Shown in pieces: positions 37,732 to 46,697 of a DNA stretch of 64,000 bases. The DNA is from Pontiella desulfatans (lineage in GTDB: Bacteria > Verrucomicrobiota > Kiritimatiellia > Kiritimatiellales > Pontiellaceae). Position numbers and translations under genes: made by a program. Location: NCBI RefSeq assembly GCF_900890425.1, contig NZ_CAAHFG010000005.1:372001-436000 (forward strand). The letters run 5' to 3'. The stretch's first letter is position 1, and each line of letters opens with the position of its first letter. The notes below the pieces were generated by a model. The model saw only the letters and a list, made by a program, of their open reading frames with translations, made no database searches and was not told the DNA's origin.

Positions 37732-40395
37732 ATGACATCCAATGAAATCCGCCAATCGTTTTTCGATTTTTTTGAATCGAAGCAGCACACCATTGTCAAA
37801 TCGGGCAGTCTGCTTCCCGACGCCCCGAACCTGCTTTTCACCAACGCCGGCATGAACCAGTTCGTACCGATCTTCCTTGGCCAGGCCAACTGCCCCTACA
37901 CGCCCGGCCGCGCCGCCGACACCCAGAAGTGCATCCGCGCCGGCGGCAAGCACAACGACCTCGACGATGTCGGTCTCGACACCTACCACCACACCTTTTT
38001 CGAAATGCTCGGCAACTGGTCGTTCGGCGACTATTTCAAGAAGGAGGCCATCGACTGGTCCTGGGAACTCATTACCCAGGTGTGGGGTTTCCCGGCGGAG
38101 CGCGTCTATGCAACCTACTTCGGTGGCGACGACATCTCGGAGGCCGACCTCGAAGCCAAGGAACTCTGGCTGCGCCACCTGCCCGCCGAGCGCGTCGTTC
38201 CCGGCAACCGCAAGGATAATTTCTGGATGATGGGCGACACCGGCCCCTGCGGCCCGTGCTCCGAGCTGCACGTCGACCTGACGCCCAACGGCGACTGCGG
38301 CGCCGGCATGGTGAATGCCGACAGCGCCGACTGCATCGAGATCTGGAACCTTGTGTTCATGCAGTTCAATGCGAACGTCGATGGCTCCTTCGCGCCGCTT
38401 CCCGCCCAGCATGTCGATACCGGCATGGGCTTCGAGCGCGCCTGCTCGATCATCCAATGCACCCAGAATTTCACCGACTTCTCGGGCGTCATCTCCAACT
38501 ACGAAACCGATGTCTTCACCCCGATCTTCAACGCGCTCGCGGAAATGAGCGGGAAGCAATACACCAGCACGCTGCCCGCCGACCCGGCCAAGCAGACCGA
38601 ACAGGAAGCCATCGATGTCGCGTTCCGTGTAATCGCCGACCACATCCGCTGCCTCTCGTTCTCCATCGCCGACGGCATCATCCCGTCGAACGAAGGGCGG
38701 GGCTATGTGCTGCGCCGCATCCTGCGCCGCGCCGTCCGCTATGGCCGGACGCTCGGTTTCACCCAACCCTTCTTTTTCAAGCTCGCGGACACCGTGGTGG
38801 AATCCTTCGGCGGGGCCTTCCCGGAGCTCGTCAAGAACCACGCCCGCGTCAGCAAGACGCTCAAGGCCGAGGAGGAATCCTTCAACCGCACGCTGGATAA
38901 AGGCATGGACGTGTTCGATGCCATTCTGGGCAGCACCAAATCGAAAACGATTGATGGTGCGGATGTTTTCAAGCTCTACGACACCTATGGCTTCCCGTAC
39001 GACCTGACCGAGCTGATGGCCCGGGAGCAGGGCATGCGGATCGATGAGGATGGCTTCGAGCGCCTGATGAACGCGCAGCGCGAAAAGGCCCGCGCCGACC
39101 ACGCCTCCAAAAAATCCGTCGTGCTCGCGGAAGATGGCGGCTTCGATGCCGATGCAACGCCCTTCGCGGGCTATGAAACCACCCAGCTCGAAACCGAAGT
39201 GCTCGACGTGATCGACGGCACCACGGTCATCCTGAAGCAAACCCCGTTCTATCCCGAGTCCGGCGGACAGCAGGGCGACCATGGAACGCTCAAGGCCGAC
39301 GGCGTGGAGTTCCGGGTAACCGATACGCAGAAAACGGCCGACGGCGTCATCCTGCACACCGGGGAACCCGTTTCCGGCGAACTCAAGAAAGGCGCCGCCG
39401 TCACCGCCAACGTGTGCCGCGGCCGGCGCGACAAGATCCGCCGCAACCACACCTCCACCCACCTGCTCAACGCCGCCCTGCGCGAGGTGGTCGATTCCTC
39501 CGTCAAGCAGGCCGGTTCCATGGTGGCTTCCGACTATCTCCGGTTCGACTTCAATTATTTCGAAGCCGTGAAGCCCGAACAGCTGCGCGAAATCGAACGG
39601 TTGGTGAACAAGCAGATTCTAAAGAACACCGAAGTGGCCACCGCCGAAATGTCGCTCGCCGACGTGCAGAAGGCCGACGATATCCAGGCCGTCTTCGACG
39701 ACAAGTATGGCGAAACCGTCCGCGTTGTGGGCATCGGCGACTTCAGCAAGGAACTCTGCGGCGGAGTCCACGTTTCCACCACCGGCCAGATTGGCCAGTT
39801 CCGCATCGTTTCCGAATCCTCCGTGGCGGCCGGCATCCGCCGCATCGAAGCCGTCACTGGTTTGGCCGCCTTCGAATGGGCCGCCGAGGAGCACGACCTG
39901 CTGGTCGGCCTCAGCAAGAACCTCAGCGTGAAACCCGCCGATCTGCCCGAGCGCATCAAAACCATGGCCGACCAGGCCAAGGCCGCCGAAAAGCAACTCA
40001 AGGAAATGCAGACCAAGGCGGCGGTTTCCAACATCGACGGACTCGTCGACAAGGTTGAGAAGGCCGGCGATGTGCAAGTGCTCGCGTCCGACCTCGGCGA
40101 GATGTCGATGGATGCCTTGCGCCAGGTGCTCGATGGCCTCCGCCAGAAGATCGGGAGCGCGGTCATCGTGGTCGGCAGCTGCAACGATGGCAAGGCCTGC
40201 CTGGCCGCCAGTATTTCGGACGACCTCGTGGCGAAGGGCATCCATGCCGGCAAGCTGATTGGCCAGATCGCGAAAATCTGCAACGGCGGCGGCGGTGGTA
40301 AGCCCGACAAGGCCCAGGCCGGCGGCAAGGACGGCTCCAAGGTTGGCGAAGCCATCCAGGCCGTCGCCGGCATCGTCGAGCAAATGAACGGCTAA
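37732..40395 (+). CDS. alaS: Alanyl-tRNA synthetase
   Basis: 887 residues, full length. It charges tRNA(Ala) and edits mischarged Ser and Gly. It begins with the class II catalytic domain: RQSFFDFFESKQHTIVKSGS, LFTNAGMNQF (motif 2 region) and GMGFERACSI (motif 3). The editing domain has RRNHTSTHLLNAALREVV with the HxxxH zinc ligands, then CGGVHVS. The C-terminal C-Ala domain ends with the glycine-rich NGGGGGKPDKAQAGG. AAGGAAAGTAGG lies upstream of the ATG. It appears to be transcribed alone. Confidence 0.97.
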   Translation: MTSNEIRQSFFDFFESKQHTIVKSGSLLPDAPNLLFTNAGMNQFVPIFLGQANCPYTPGRAADTQKCIRAGGKHNDLDDVGLDTYHHTFFEMLGNWSFGDYFKKEAIDWSWELITQVWGFPAERVYATYFGGDDISEADLEAKELWLRHLPAERVVPGNRKDNFWMMGDTGPCGPCSELHVDLTPNGDCGAGMVNADSADCIEIWNLVFMQFNANVDGSFAPLPAQHVDTGMGFERACSIIQCTQNFTDFSGVISNYETDVFTPIFNALAEMSGKQYTSTLPADPAKQTEQEAIDVAFRVIADHIRCLSFSIADGIIPSNEGRGYVLRRILRRAVRYGRTLGFTQPFFFKLADTVVESFGGAFPELVKNHARVSKTLKAEEESFNRTLDKGMDVFDAILGSTKSKTIDGADVFKLYDTYGFPYDLTELMAREQGMRIDEDGFERLMNAQREKARADHASKKSVVLAEDGGFDADATPFAGYETTQLETEVLDVIDGTTVILKQTPFYPESGGQQGDHGTLKADGVEFRVTDTQKTADGVILHTGEPVSGELKKGAAVTANVCRGRRDKIRRNHTSTHLLNAALREVVDSSVKQAGSMVASDYLRFDFNYFEAVKPEQLREIERLVNKQILKNTEVATAEMSLADVQKADDIQAVFDDKYGETVRVVGIGDFSKELCGGVHVSTTGQIGQFRIVSESSVAAGIRRIEAVTGLAAFEWAAEEHDLLVGLSKNLSVKPADLPERIKTMADQAKAAEKQLKEMQTKAAVSNIDGLVDKVEKAGDVQVLASDLGEMSMDALRQVLDGLRQKIGSAVIVVGSCNDGKACLAASISDDLVAKGIHAGKLIGQIAKICNGGGGGKPDKAQAGGKDGSKVGEAIQAVAGIVEQMNG

Positions 40396-40500
40396 ATCAG
40401 CGCCTTCAACGCAAAGACGCTAGGAACGCAAAGAGTCCGACTGTGAAAGCGGTTGGTTTTCTATGTGTTCTCTGCGCTCTTTTGCGGCTAAATTCCTTTC

Positions 40501-40746
40501 ATGGAAACGATCCACCAGCTTTTGAGCCGGATCCATTGGGATGCAGAGTTTGGCCAAGGCGAGTTCTCGGTTGGGATCTACGACCGGGTCGAGGATGCGG
40601 TCGGGTTCCTTTCCCTGGATCGGCTGTCGCTGGAAAAGGGCAACCACTTTTCATTCACGGTCAACATCGACGGCGAAATCGTCACGATCCCCTTCCACCG
40701 CATCCGCGAAGTGCGCAAGAACGGCGAAACCATTTGGAAACGTTGA
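40501..40746 (+). CDS. DUF504 / MJ1316 domain protein
   Basis: 81 residues, one domain: LLSRIHWDAEFGQGEFSVG, YDRVEDAVGF and a C-terminal IPFHRIREVRKNGETIWKR. This is the complete pattern of the MJ1316 (DUF504) family, which is thought to recognise RNA 2',3'-cyclic phosphate or phosphate ends. The gene stands alone between alaS and the GPP34 gene. No good ribosome site is visible; the upstream 105 bp are a CGCAAAGA-type repeat, so translation may be weak. Confidence 0.85.
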   Translation: METIHQLLSRIHWDAEFGQGEFSVGIYDRVEDAVGFLSLDRLSLEKGNHFSFTVNIDGEIVTIPFHRIREVRKNGETIWKR

Positions 40747-40797
40747 CTGCATTGGGCTATGCTGTCCGCGTACCGTGTAAAACGATAGGGGACACCA

Positions 40798-41478
40798 ATG
40801 GAACGCTCGAAATGTCTATTCTTGTATGAAGAAATAATGCTGCTGGCCCTGCGCAACGACAAGGGCACGGTTGCCGCCGGCTTCGTGGAGTATGCCGTCG
40901 CGGGCGCCGTGTTGGCCGAGCTGCTGCTCGATGGCCGAATCTCCGTTGGCGACACGAAGAAAAAGCTGGTCGATCTCAAGACCGCGGATCCGGTTGGCGA
41001 TCCGGTTATCGATGAGTGCCTGGAGCGAATGGGGGCTGCAAAGAGGCGCGCCTCCTTGAATACCTGGGTTTCCCGGCTGGCCGGCATCAAAGGCCTCAGG
41101 CACAAGGTGGCGCAACAGCTCTGCGACCGCGGCATTCTCCGCGCCGAGGAGGGCTCCGTGCTGTTTATCTTCACGCGCAAGACCTATCCCGAGCTTAATC
41201 CCGAGCCGGAAATGAAGATCGTCGAACGGTTGCGATCGGCGATCTTTTGCGAAGGAGACCGGCTTGATCCACGCACGGTCGTCTTGATCTCCCTGGCCCA
41301 CAGCAACAACCTGCTAAGCGAAAACCTGGGGCGGAAGGAAATACGATCCCAAAAGAAGCGGATTGAACGGATTGTCAATGGCGAGCTGATCGGCAAGGCC
41401 ACGAAGGAAGTGATTGAAGCCTGCCAGGCCGCCGTGATGGTTGCGGTGATCGTTCCGACCATCATGGCCAGTAGTTGA
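40798..41478 (+). CDS. GPP34 (GOLPH3-like) family protein
   Basis: 226 residues. The GPP34 fold, best known from the phosphoinositide-binding Golgi protein GOLPH3, is visible as FLYEEIMLLALRNDKGTVAA at the start, then AVLAELLLDGRISV, and WVSRLAGIKGLRHKVAQQLC. Bacterial members are of unknown role, possibly binding anionic lipid or organising membrane glycosylation. The final ~25 residues are hydrophobic (AVMVAVIVPTIMA), as in membrane-associated members. AGGGGA lies 7 bases before the ATG. Confidence 0.85.
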   Translation: MERSKCLFLYEEIMLLALRNDKGTVAAGFVEYAVAGAVLAELLLDGRISVGDTKKKLVDLKTADPVGDPVIDECLERMGAAKRRASLNTWVSRLAGIKGLRHKVAQQLCDRGILRAEEGSVLFIFTRKTYPELNPEPEMKIVERLRSAIFCEGDRLDPRTVVLISLAHSNNLLSENLGRKEIRSQKKRIERIVNGELIGKATKEVIEACQAAVMVAVIVPTIMASS

Positions 41479-41532
41479 ACGATTCCCATTTATTTGGGAT
41501 AAGGCGCAGGATGGTGCCGGCGGAGATTGTGA

Positions 41533-42279
41533 ATGGGTATGGATAACCAGGTGGTGCTGACATCGTTTGTTCAGGAACTGGATGCGCAAATGGTCGTGAT
41601 GGAGCTGCAGGCGGGCGGCATCGATGCCGTTCTCCAGAAGGACGATTGCGGCGGGATGCGCCCATTCATCACATCGGAGCGGGGCATCGAGGTTCTGGTG
41701 CCTGCCGCGGATCTGCAACGGGCCCGGGAAATCCTCGCCCTGATCCCGAATGAAGAAGCTGAGGCGGTTGCATTGGAAAAGCCCCGGCGGCGACTCTCGA
41801 AGATTGATCTGACGGCCATGCTCGTGGTTGGTATTGTGGTCGGATCTATCGGCTCCTGGGTGTATGTGAAGGACAAATATTTCGTACGGGAAGCAGAGAT
41901 TGACCGCAACGGGGACGGAGTTACCGACCAAGTGTGGTTCTACGGCAAAGATGGCTACTGTACAGGGGGGCATGCCGATAATAACTTTGATGGCAAATGG
42001 GACGAGTGGCATACGTTTGTGGATGGCGCCATTGACCTCACGAAAACCGATACGGATTTCAACGGGGTGCCGGATGTGGAATGGAAGTATCTATTCGGAG
42101 TTGCCGCGCAGGAAAACTGGCGGCCGAATGGGGCCGAGGTGGTGAACAAGCGGGTTTTTCTCAAGCACGGCATTCCGGTCAGGGAGCTGGTGGATAGCGA
42201 TCGTAATGGAACATTCGACCTGGAAACTGGCTTCGATGCCTTCGGCAACAAAACCAATTCCATGCCCGTCCAAAAGTGA
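41533..42279 (+). CDS. DUF2007-domain membrane protein with extracytoplasmic tail
   Basis: 248 residues. Residues ~1-75 form a DUF2007-like domain (VLTSFVQELDAQMVVMELQA, then IEVLVPAADLQRAREIL). One membrane helix follows at ~95-115 (LTAMLVVGIVVGSIGSWVY). The outer tail has three short calcium-like D-x-D/N-x-D/N-G repeats (EIDRNGDGVTDQVWF, ADNNFDGKWDEW, VDSDRNGTFD), so it may bind calcium. GGAGA precedes the ATG. It is convergent with the sugar dehydrogenase gene at 7 bp. Function unknown. Confidence 0.75.
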   Translation: MGMDNQVVLTSFVQELDAQMVVMELQAGGIDAVLQKDDCGGMRPFITSERGIEVLVPAADLQRAREILALIPNEEAEAVALEKPRRRLSKIDLTAMLVVGIVVGSIGSWVYVKDKYFVREAEIDRNGDGVTDQVWFYGKDGYCTGGHADNNFDGKWDEWHTFVDGAIDLTKTDTDFNGVPDVEWKYLFGVAAQENWRPNGAEVVNKRVFLKHGIPVRELVDSDRNGTFDLETGFDAFGNKTNSMPVQK

Positions 42280-42286
42280 GACCGCC

Positions 42287-43687
42287 TTATTGTTCCTTGG
42301 GTGTTAGGCGCAGGATGGTGTCGGGCGAGTTCAGCACGATGTAGAGGGCGCCGTCGGGGCCGCAGGCGACATCGCGGACGCGGCCGGCATTCTTGAGGAT
42401 CATCTCTTCGTGCATGACGCGGTCCTTTTCGATATCGAGCACGCGCACATCCTCGTATTTCAGGGCGCCGACCAGCAGCTTGTTGTTCCATTTGGGGAAG
42501 AGGTTTCCGGAATAGAACCCGATGCCGCAGACGGCGGTGGAGGGTTTCCAATACCAGGCGGGTTGCTCCATGCCTTCCTTGCGGACGACCTCGGTGATGG
42601 TGGTGCCGTTGTAGTTCTTGCCATAGGTGATGACGGGCCATCCATAGTTCTTTCCCGCCTCGACGAGGTTGAGTTCGTCGCCGCCCAGCGGCCCATGCTC
42701 GGCCGCCCAGATTTGGCCGGTGGTTGGATGGACGGAGATGCCTTGCGGATTACGATGGCCGTAGGAAAAGATGGAGGGCAGGGCGCCTTCCGTCTGTACG
42801 AAAGGATTATCGTTTGGGATTGAGCCGTCGCGGCGGATGCGGTGCATCTTGCCATTGGGCTTGGAAAGATCCTGCGCGTCGTCGCCGGTGCCGCGGTCGC
42901 CGATGGAAAAATAGAGGTTGTTCCCGGCATCGAAAACAATGCGGGTGCCGAAGTGGACGCGGGTGGTGCGGTATTCTTCGTGACGGGCTTCAAAGAGCGT
43001 TTGTTCATCGATCCACCGGTTGTTCCGGATGCGGCCGCGGACGACCTTGGTCATGGCGGGTGCGCGTTTTTCGCCGGCCTTCTTTTCGAGCCCATGGCTG
43101 AAGGCCAGGTAGATCCACTGGTTGCCCTTTTCCCGGTAGTCGGGATCGAACGCGACGGCGAGCAGGCCGCCCTGGCCTTCGGCAACGACGGATGGAGAGC
43201 CTTCGACCGGTTTGGGATTCAGCGTCCCGTTCCGCATAATACGCAACCGACCGGGACGTTCGGTGATCAGCGCGAGCTTATCGTCGAGAAAGGCGAGGTT
43301 CCATGGGATGTCCAGCCCCTCGGCCCAGATCTCTACATCGATGTCGTAGTCCTGCGTCTGGAGGGATGTCGGGCTGGGCGGCGTGGCGGCCCCTGCTTGT
43401 TTTTCGGCTTCGAAGAGATAGTTGACCAAGCTCTTGATCTGTGGGTCGGTCAGCGATTTTTCATAGGCTGGCATGCCGAGATGGGTGATGCCGAACTTAA
43501 TGTTGCGGGAAATGTGTCCGGCGCTGTCGCCGAACTGCCAAATGCCATCGATGAGGCTTTGGGCATTGCCCCCTTGGAATTTTGCCCCGTGGCAGTGTGA
43601 GCAATGTTCCTGGTAGAGGTTGTCCGCGCTTTGGCCTAATGCGGATGAAACCGTAAGCAATATGGGAAGGATGATCTTTGCTTTCAT
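42287..43687 (-). CDS. Cytochrome c-PQQ-dependent sugar dehydrogenase fusion
   Basis: 466 residues from MKAKIILP. Signal peptide to about residue 18. A small cytochrome c domain comes first: heme motif CSHCH at ~30, and the distal methionine in HLGMPAYEKSLTD. From residue ~110 the GSDH (soluble aldose dehydrogenase) six-bladed propeller follows: LDIPWNLAFLDD, GGLLAVAFDPDY, FSYGHRNPQGISVHP and EHGPLGGDELNLVEAGKNYG, the PQQ-binding face. It should oxidise an aldose in the periplasm and pass electrons through its own heme. It is divergent from a radical-SAM gene. A damaged second copy lies at 45869. Confidence 0.92.
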   Translation of the reverse strand: MKAKIILPILLTVSSALGQSADNLYQEHCSHCHGAKFQGGNAQSLIDGIWQFGDSAGHISRNIKFGITHLGMPAYEKSLTDPQIKSLVNYLFEAEKQAGAATPPSPTSLQTQDYDIDVEIWAEGLDIPWNLAFLDDKLALITERPGRLRIMRNGTLNPKPVEGSPSVVAEGQGGLLAVAFDPDYREKGNQWIYLAFSHGLEKKAGEKRAPAMTKVVRGRIRNNRWIDEQTLFEARHEEYRTTRVHFGTRIVFDAGNNLYFSIGDRGTGDDAQDLSKPNGKMHRIRRDGSIPNDNPFVQTEGALPSIFSYGHRNPQGISVHPTTGQIWAAEHGPLGGDELNLVEAGKNYGWPVITYGKNYNGTTITEVVRKEGMEQPAWYWKPSTAVCGIGFYSGNLFPKWNNKLLVGALKYEDVRVLDIEKDRVMHEEMILKNAGRVRDVACGPDGALYIVLNSPDTILRLTPKEQ

Positions 43688-43748
43688 GCCGAGGACTATG
43701 AACGTTGTTTGCTTGCACCGCCAACGGAAAATGGACAGTCTTTCGCGC
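43688..43748. promoter_or_regulatory. 61-bp divergent promoter region
   Basis: It separates the start codons of the sugar dehydrogenase and the radical-SAM gene. No distinct operator was seen. The radical-SAM ATG lacks a good ribosome site. Confidence 0.45.
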
Positions 43749-44681
43749 ATGACAAAGCCATATGATTATCTTTTTGGCCCGGTGCCTTCGCGGCGGCTGG
43801 GGCGTTCACTGGGAGTGGATCTGATTCCGTTCAAGACCTGCACGATGGATTGCGCCTATTGCCAGCTGGGCGAAACCACCTGCCCGGTGAGCGAGCGCGG
43901 CGACTATGTCCCGATGCAGGACGTGCTTGCCGAGCTTGACCGGTGGTGGAAAAACGATGGCCAGGCCGACCATATTACGCTGGCCGGTTCCGGCGAGCCT
44001 ACCTTGCACACCCATTTTGGCGATGTGTTCCGATGGGTGAAGGAAAACACCGAAATCCCATCCGTGCTGCTCACCAACGGAACACTGATGCATAATGCCA
44101 ATGTGCGTGCCGATGCGGTGCTGGCCAACAAGGTGAAGGTGACGCTCAGTGCCTGGGACGAGGCCAGCTTCCAGCAGATTCACCGTCCGGCCCAGGGCGT
44201 GTCGTTCGAATTGCTGGTGAAGGGCGAGCAGGCGTTCCGCTCGGAATTTTCCGGCGAACTTTCGGTCGAGGTCTTCATCATCGAAGGCGTCAATTCGCAT
44301 GTGTTCGATGTCCGGAAAATCGCCGAGGTGGTGAAGTCGATCCATCCCGACCGGGTCGATATCAACACCGCAGTGCGCCCCCCGGCGGATCCCTCGGTCA
44401 AGGCCGCCAGGGAAGAGCATCTGCATGCCCTCGCCGAGCTGTTCGGGCCCAATGCCTCCGTGGCCGCGACGTTCAAGAGGCAGGGATTCGAGTCGATCGA
44501 AATCAGCCAGGAGGCCTTGCTCGGACTCATCAAGCGCCACCCGGCCACCTGCAAGCAGCTGGCGGACGAGTTCAACCTGCCCTCCGACAAAATGTACAAG
44601 ACGCTGAAAAGCCTAGTGGCCACGGGGCAGTTGCGCGAGGACAAGAGCGGGTTGGAAACCTGCTATTTCCACCGGGCATAG
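43749..44681 (+). CDS. Radical-SAM protein with C-terminal winged helix, copy 1
   Basis: 310 residues. The radical-SAM cluster motif is CTMDCAYC (CxxxCxxC) at about residue 30, preceded by the conserved FGPVPSRRLGRSLGVDL. The SAM-binding GSGEPT follows. Residues ~240-310 form a helix-turn-helix-like tail (LIKRHPATCKQLADEFNLP). This resembles the SPASM-less archaeal-type Fe-S oxidoreductases related to wybutosine enzymes; the reaction is not known. It is divergent from the sugar dehydrogenase and followed by a hydrolase gene after 1 bp. A second copy at 48223 has about 80% similar protein. Confidence 0.88.
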   Translation: MTKPYDYLFGPVPSRRLGRSLGVDLIPFKTCTMDCAYCQLGETTCPVSERGDYVPMQDVLAELDRWWKNDGQADHITLAGSGEPTLHTHFGDVFRWVKENTEIPSVLLTNGTLMHNANVRADAVLANKVKVTLSAWDEASFQQIHRPAQGVSFELLVKGEQAFRSEFSGELSVEVFIIEGVNSHVFDVRKIAEVVKSIHPDRVDINTAVRPPADPSVKAAREEHLHALAELFGPNASVAATFKRQGFESIEISQEALLGLIKRHPATCKQLADEFNLPSDKMYKTLKSLVATGQLREDKSGLETCYFHRA

Positions 44682-44682
44682 C

Positions 44683-45345
44683 ATGGGCAAATCCCCCGTC
44701 ATCATGCTTTCGGGAATGGGCGCCGATGCGCGCGTGTTTAAAAAGCAGTTGGAAGCGATTCCCCAAATGAGCGTCCCCAAGTGGATTGAACCGCAACCGG
44801 GCGAGTCCCTGCGGGATTATGCCGGACGTTTTGCCAAGCGGATTGATCCCGGCATGCCGTGCCATATCGGCGGAGCCTCGTTCGGCGGTTTTGTTGCGCT
44901 GGAAATGGTTCGCCATTTGCATGTGGCAGGCTGTTTTTTGGTGGGGAGTGTGCGCGTGCCGGAAGAGCTGCCCCGTGGATTCAAGGTGTTGAATGGAATT
45001 CCGGGTGTTGCGGGTGCGGTTCCATTCGAGGTGGCGGCGCTGCTGGGCAAGGCCGCGCTGCTTTCGACGGGGCGGGATTCGCAGGCGCATCATGCCGAGC
45101 TCATGAAGCAGCTGGCGGATTCCGATGCGGCGTTCCTGCGCTGGGCCTGCCGTGCCGTGCTGGGTTGGAGCGGTGCGCCGGACACGGGGGACACGCCGAT
45201 CCACCAAATCCACGGTTCGGCCGATGTGGTTCTGCCGGTGCGCAACACCCGCCCGGACGTCGTGGTGCCCGGAGCGGGCCATGCCCTTTCCATGAGCCAT
45301 CCGGACGAGGTCACGGAGTTCATTCTGAAGCGGATTCAACCATAG
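44683..45345 (+). CDS. Alpha/beta hydrolase
   Basis: 220 residues. The nucleophile elbow is GGASFGGF (Ser at about residue 66) and the catalytic His is in GAGHALSMSHPDEV near the end; an Asp in IHGSADVVLP (~180) completes the triad. Start of the fold: VIMLSGMGADARVF. It follows the radical-SAM gene by 1 bp and precedes the Ig-like gene by 15 bp, so the three form an operon. Substrate unknown. This hydrolase is missing from the second radical-SAM locus. Confidence 0.85.
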   Translation: MGKSPVIMLSGMGADARVFKKQLEAIPQMSVPKWIEPQPGESLRDYAGRFAKRIDPGMPCHIGGASFGGFVALEMVRHLHVAGCFLVGSVRVPEELPRGFKVLNGIPGVAGAVPFEVAALLGKAALLSTGRDSQAHHAELMKQLADSDAAFLRWACRAVLGWSGAPDTGDTPIHQIHGSADVVLPVRNTRPDVVVPGAGHALSMSHPDEVTEFILKRIQP

Positions 45346-45360
45346 TAGGAGGACCAAACC

Positions 45361-45771
45361 ATGAAGAAGACACATGCCATTACCTTGGCGGCATCGCTGG
45401 GCGTTGCGCTCGCCTATGGGGCCGGGAACGAAATCACGGTGGGGAACATGCCGCCGTCGGTGGTGAAAACGGTGCCGGCCTGCGGCGACACGGAGGTCGA
45501 TCCCGACCTGAAGGAAATCACGGTGACCTTCAGCAAGGACATGATGACGGAAAAGATGTGGTCGGTCTGCCAAATCTCTTCCGAGCACTATCCGAAACGG
45601 CGGAAGGATCTGTTCTACCGCGATGGGCGCACGTTTGTTTTCCCGGTCATCCTGAAGCCGGGCAAGACCTACGTGATGTGGTTCAACCGCGCCCAGTACA
45701 ACTCGTTCCGTGACACCGGCAACCGCCCGGCCGTCCCGTACCAGCTGGTGTTCAAGACCAAGGATAAATAG
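45361..45771 (+). CDS. Exported Ig-like (SbsA/Big_5) domain protein
   Basis: 136 residues with a signal peptide ending AYGAG near residue 21. The rest is one SbsA-type Ig-like domain: PPSVVKTVPACGDTEVDPDL, then EITVTFSKDMM and FPVILKPGKTYVMWF. Such domains are often found in surface and peptidase-associated proteins; here it stands alone. An AGGAGG ribosome site lies 8 bases before the ATG. Last gene of the radical-SAM/hydrolase operon. Confidence 0.85.
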   Translation: MKKTHAITLAASLGVALAYGAGNEITVGNMPPSVVKTVPACGDTEVDPDLKEITVTFSKDMMTEKMWSVCQISSEHYPKRRKDLFYRDGRTFVFPVILKPGKTYVMWFNRAQYNSFRDTGNRPAVPYQLVFKTKDK

Positions 45772-45796
45772 CCGTGAACGGTGAAGTGAGAGAATT

Positions 45797-45872
45797 TTAA
45801 CCACAAAGGACGAAGTGCTCAAAGAGGCATGTTGCTGGTGGGCTTAGCGTTCTTGGAGTCTTCGTGGTTTAA
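45797..45872. repeat. TTAACCAC...GTGGTTTAA hairpin of the CACAAAG repeat family
   Basis: Outer arms TTAACCACAAAGGACGAAG and its imperfect complement enclose ~35 bp. Its right end supplies the TAA stop codon of the truncated dehydrogenase. Related words with CACGAAG or CTTTTGCGG lie at 34327-34356, 40396-40500, 59522-59592 and 60298-60375. Confidence 0.7.
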
Positions 45873-46525
45873 TATTCCAGCCGGTCGGGTTTGGATTTCC
45901 AGCGGTTGAAGACGGCCTTCTTTTCGAGCCCATGGCTGAAGGCCAGGTAGATCCACTGGTTGCCCTTTTCCCGGTAGTCGGGATCGAACGCGACGGCGAG
46001 CAGGCCGCCCTGGCCTTCGGCAACGACGGATGGAGAGCCTTCGACCGGTTTGGGATTCAGCGTCCCGTTCCGCATAATACGCAACCGACCGGGACGTTCG
46101 GTGATCAGCGCGAGCTTATCGTCGAGAAAGGCGAGGTTCCATGGGATGTCCAGCCCCTCGGCCCAGATCTCTACGTCGATGTCGTAGTCCTGCGTCTGGA
46201 GGGATGTCGGGCTGGGCGGCGTGGCGGCCCCTGCTTGTTTTTCGGCTTCGAAGAGATAGTTGACCAAGCTCTTGATCTGTGGGTCGGTCAGCGATTTTTC
46301 ATAGGCTGGCATGCCGAGATGGGTGATGCCGAACTTAATGTTGCGGGAAATGTGTCCGGCGCTGTCGCCGAACTGCCAAATGCCATCGACGAGGCTCTGA
46401 GCATTGCCGCCCTGGAATTTGACCCCGTGGCAGTGCGAGCAGTGTTGCTGGTAAAGGCTTTCGGCGCTTTGACCGAAAGCACTGGACGCGGCCAGTAGAA
46501 TAAAAAAGAGGATTTGCTTTTTCAT
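45869..46525 (-). pseudogene. Truncated second cytochrome c-PQQ sugar dehydrogenase, fused tail
   Basis: An open frame of 218 residues keeps the signal peptide, the cytochrome domain (CSHCH, HLGMPAYEK) and only the first ~75 residues of the propeller, ending at SHGLEKKA. The remaining ~250 residues, with the PQQ site, are missing. The last 14 residues (VFNRWKSKPDRLEY) do not belong to the family. They resemble the end of the deaminase at 60381 (VFNSWKNKPDRTPY). From 45913 to 46389 the DNA matches 43075-43551 with one mismatch; beyond that identity falls sharply. A stable small cytochrome could still be made, but dehydrogenase activity cannot. Confidence 0.85.
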
Positions 46526-46697
46526 GCGGTGGAGTATGGCGCTTGTTTGCTTCAAGAACCAAGGGAAATTAATTTGAAAGAAATGGTGCTGAAAACAAAA
46601 TACACATTGTTTTACAGCAGGTTGCTCGTTATAGATGGAGCTAAATGGATGCGTTCTTGAGTCGGCGCAAATCGGATCAATATGAAAAGGGCTTCCC

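Noticed and set aside
37618-39462. A 614-codon open frame opposite alaS
   Set aside because: Same reasoning: an antisense shadow of alaS, starting and ending in unlikely places.
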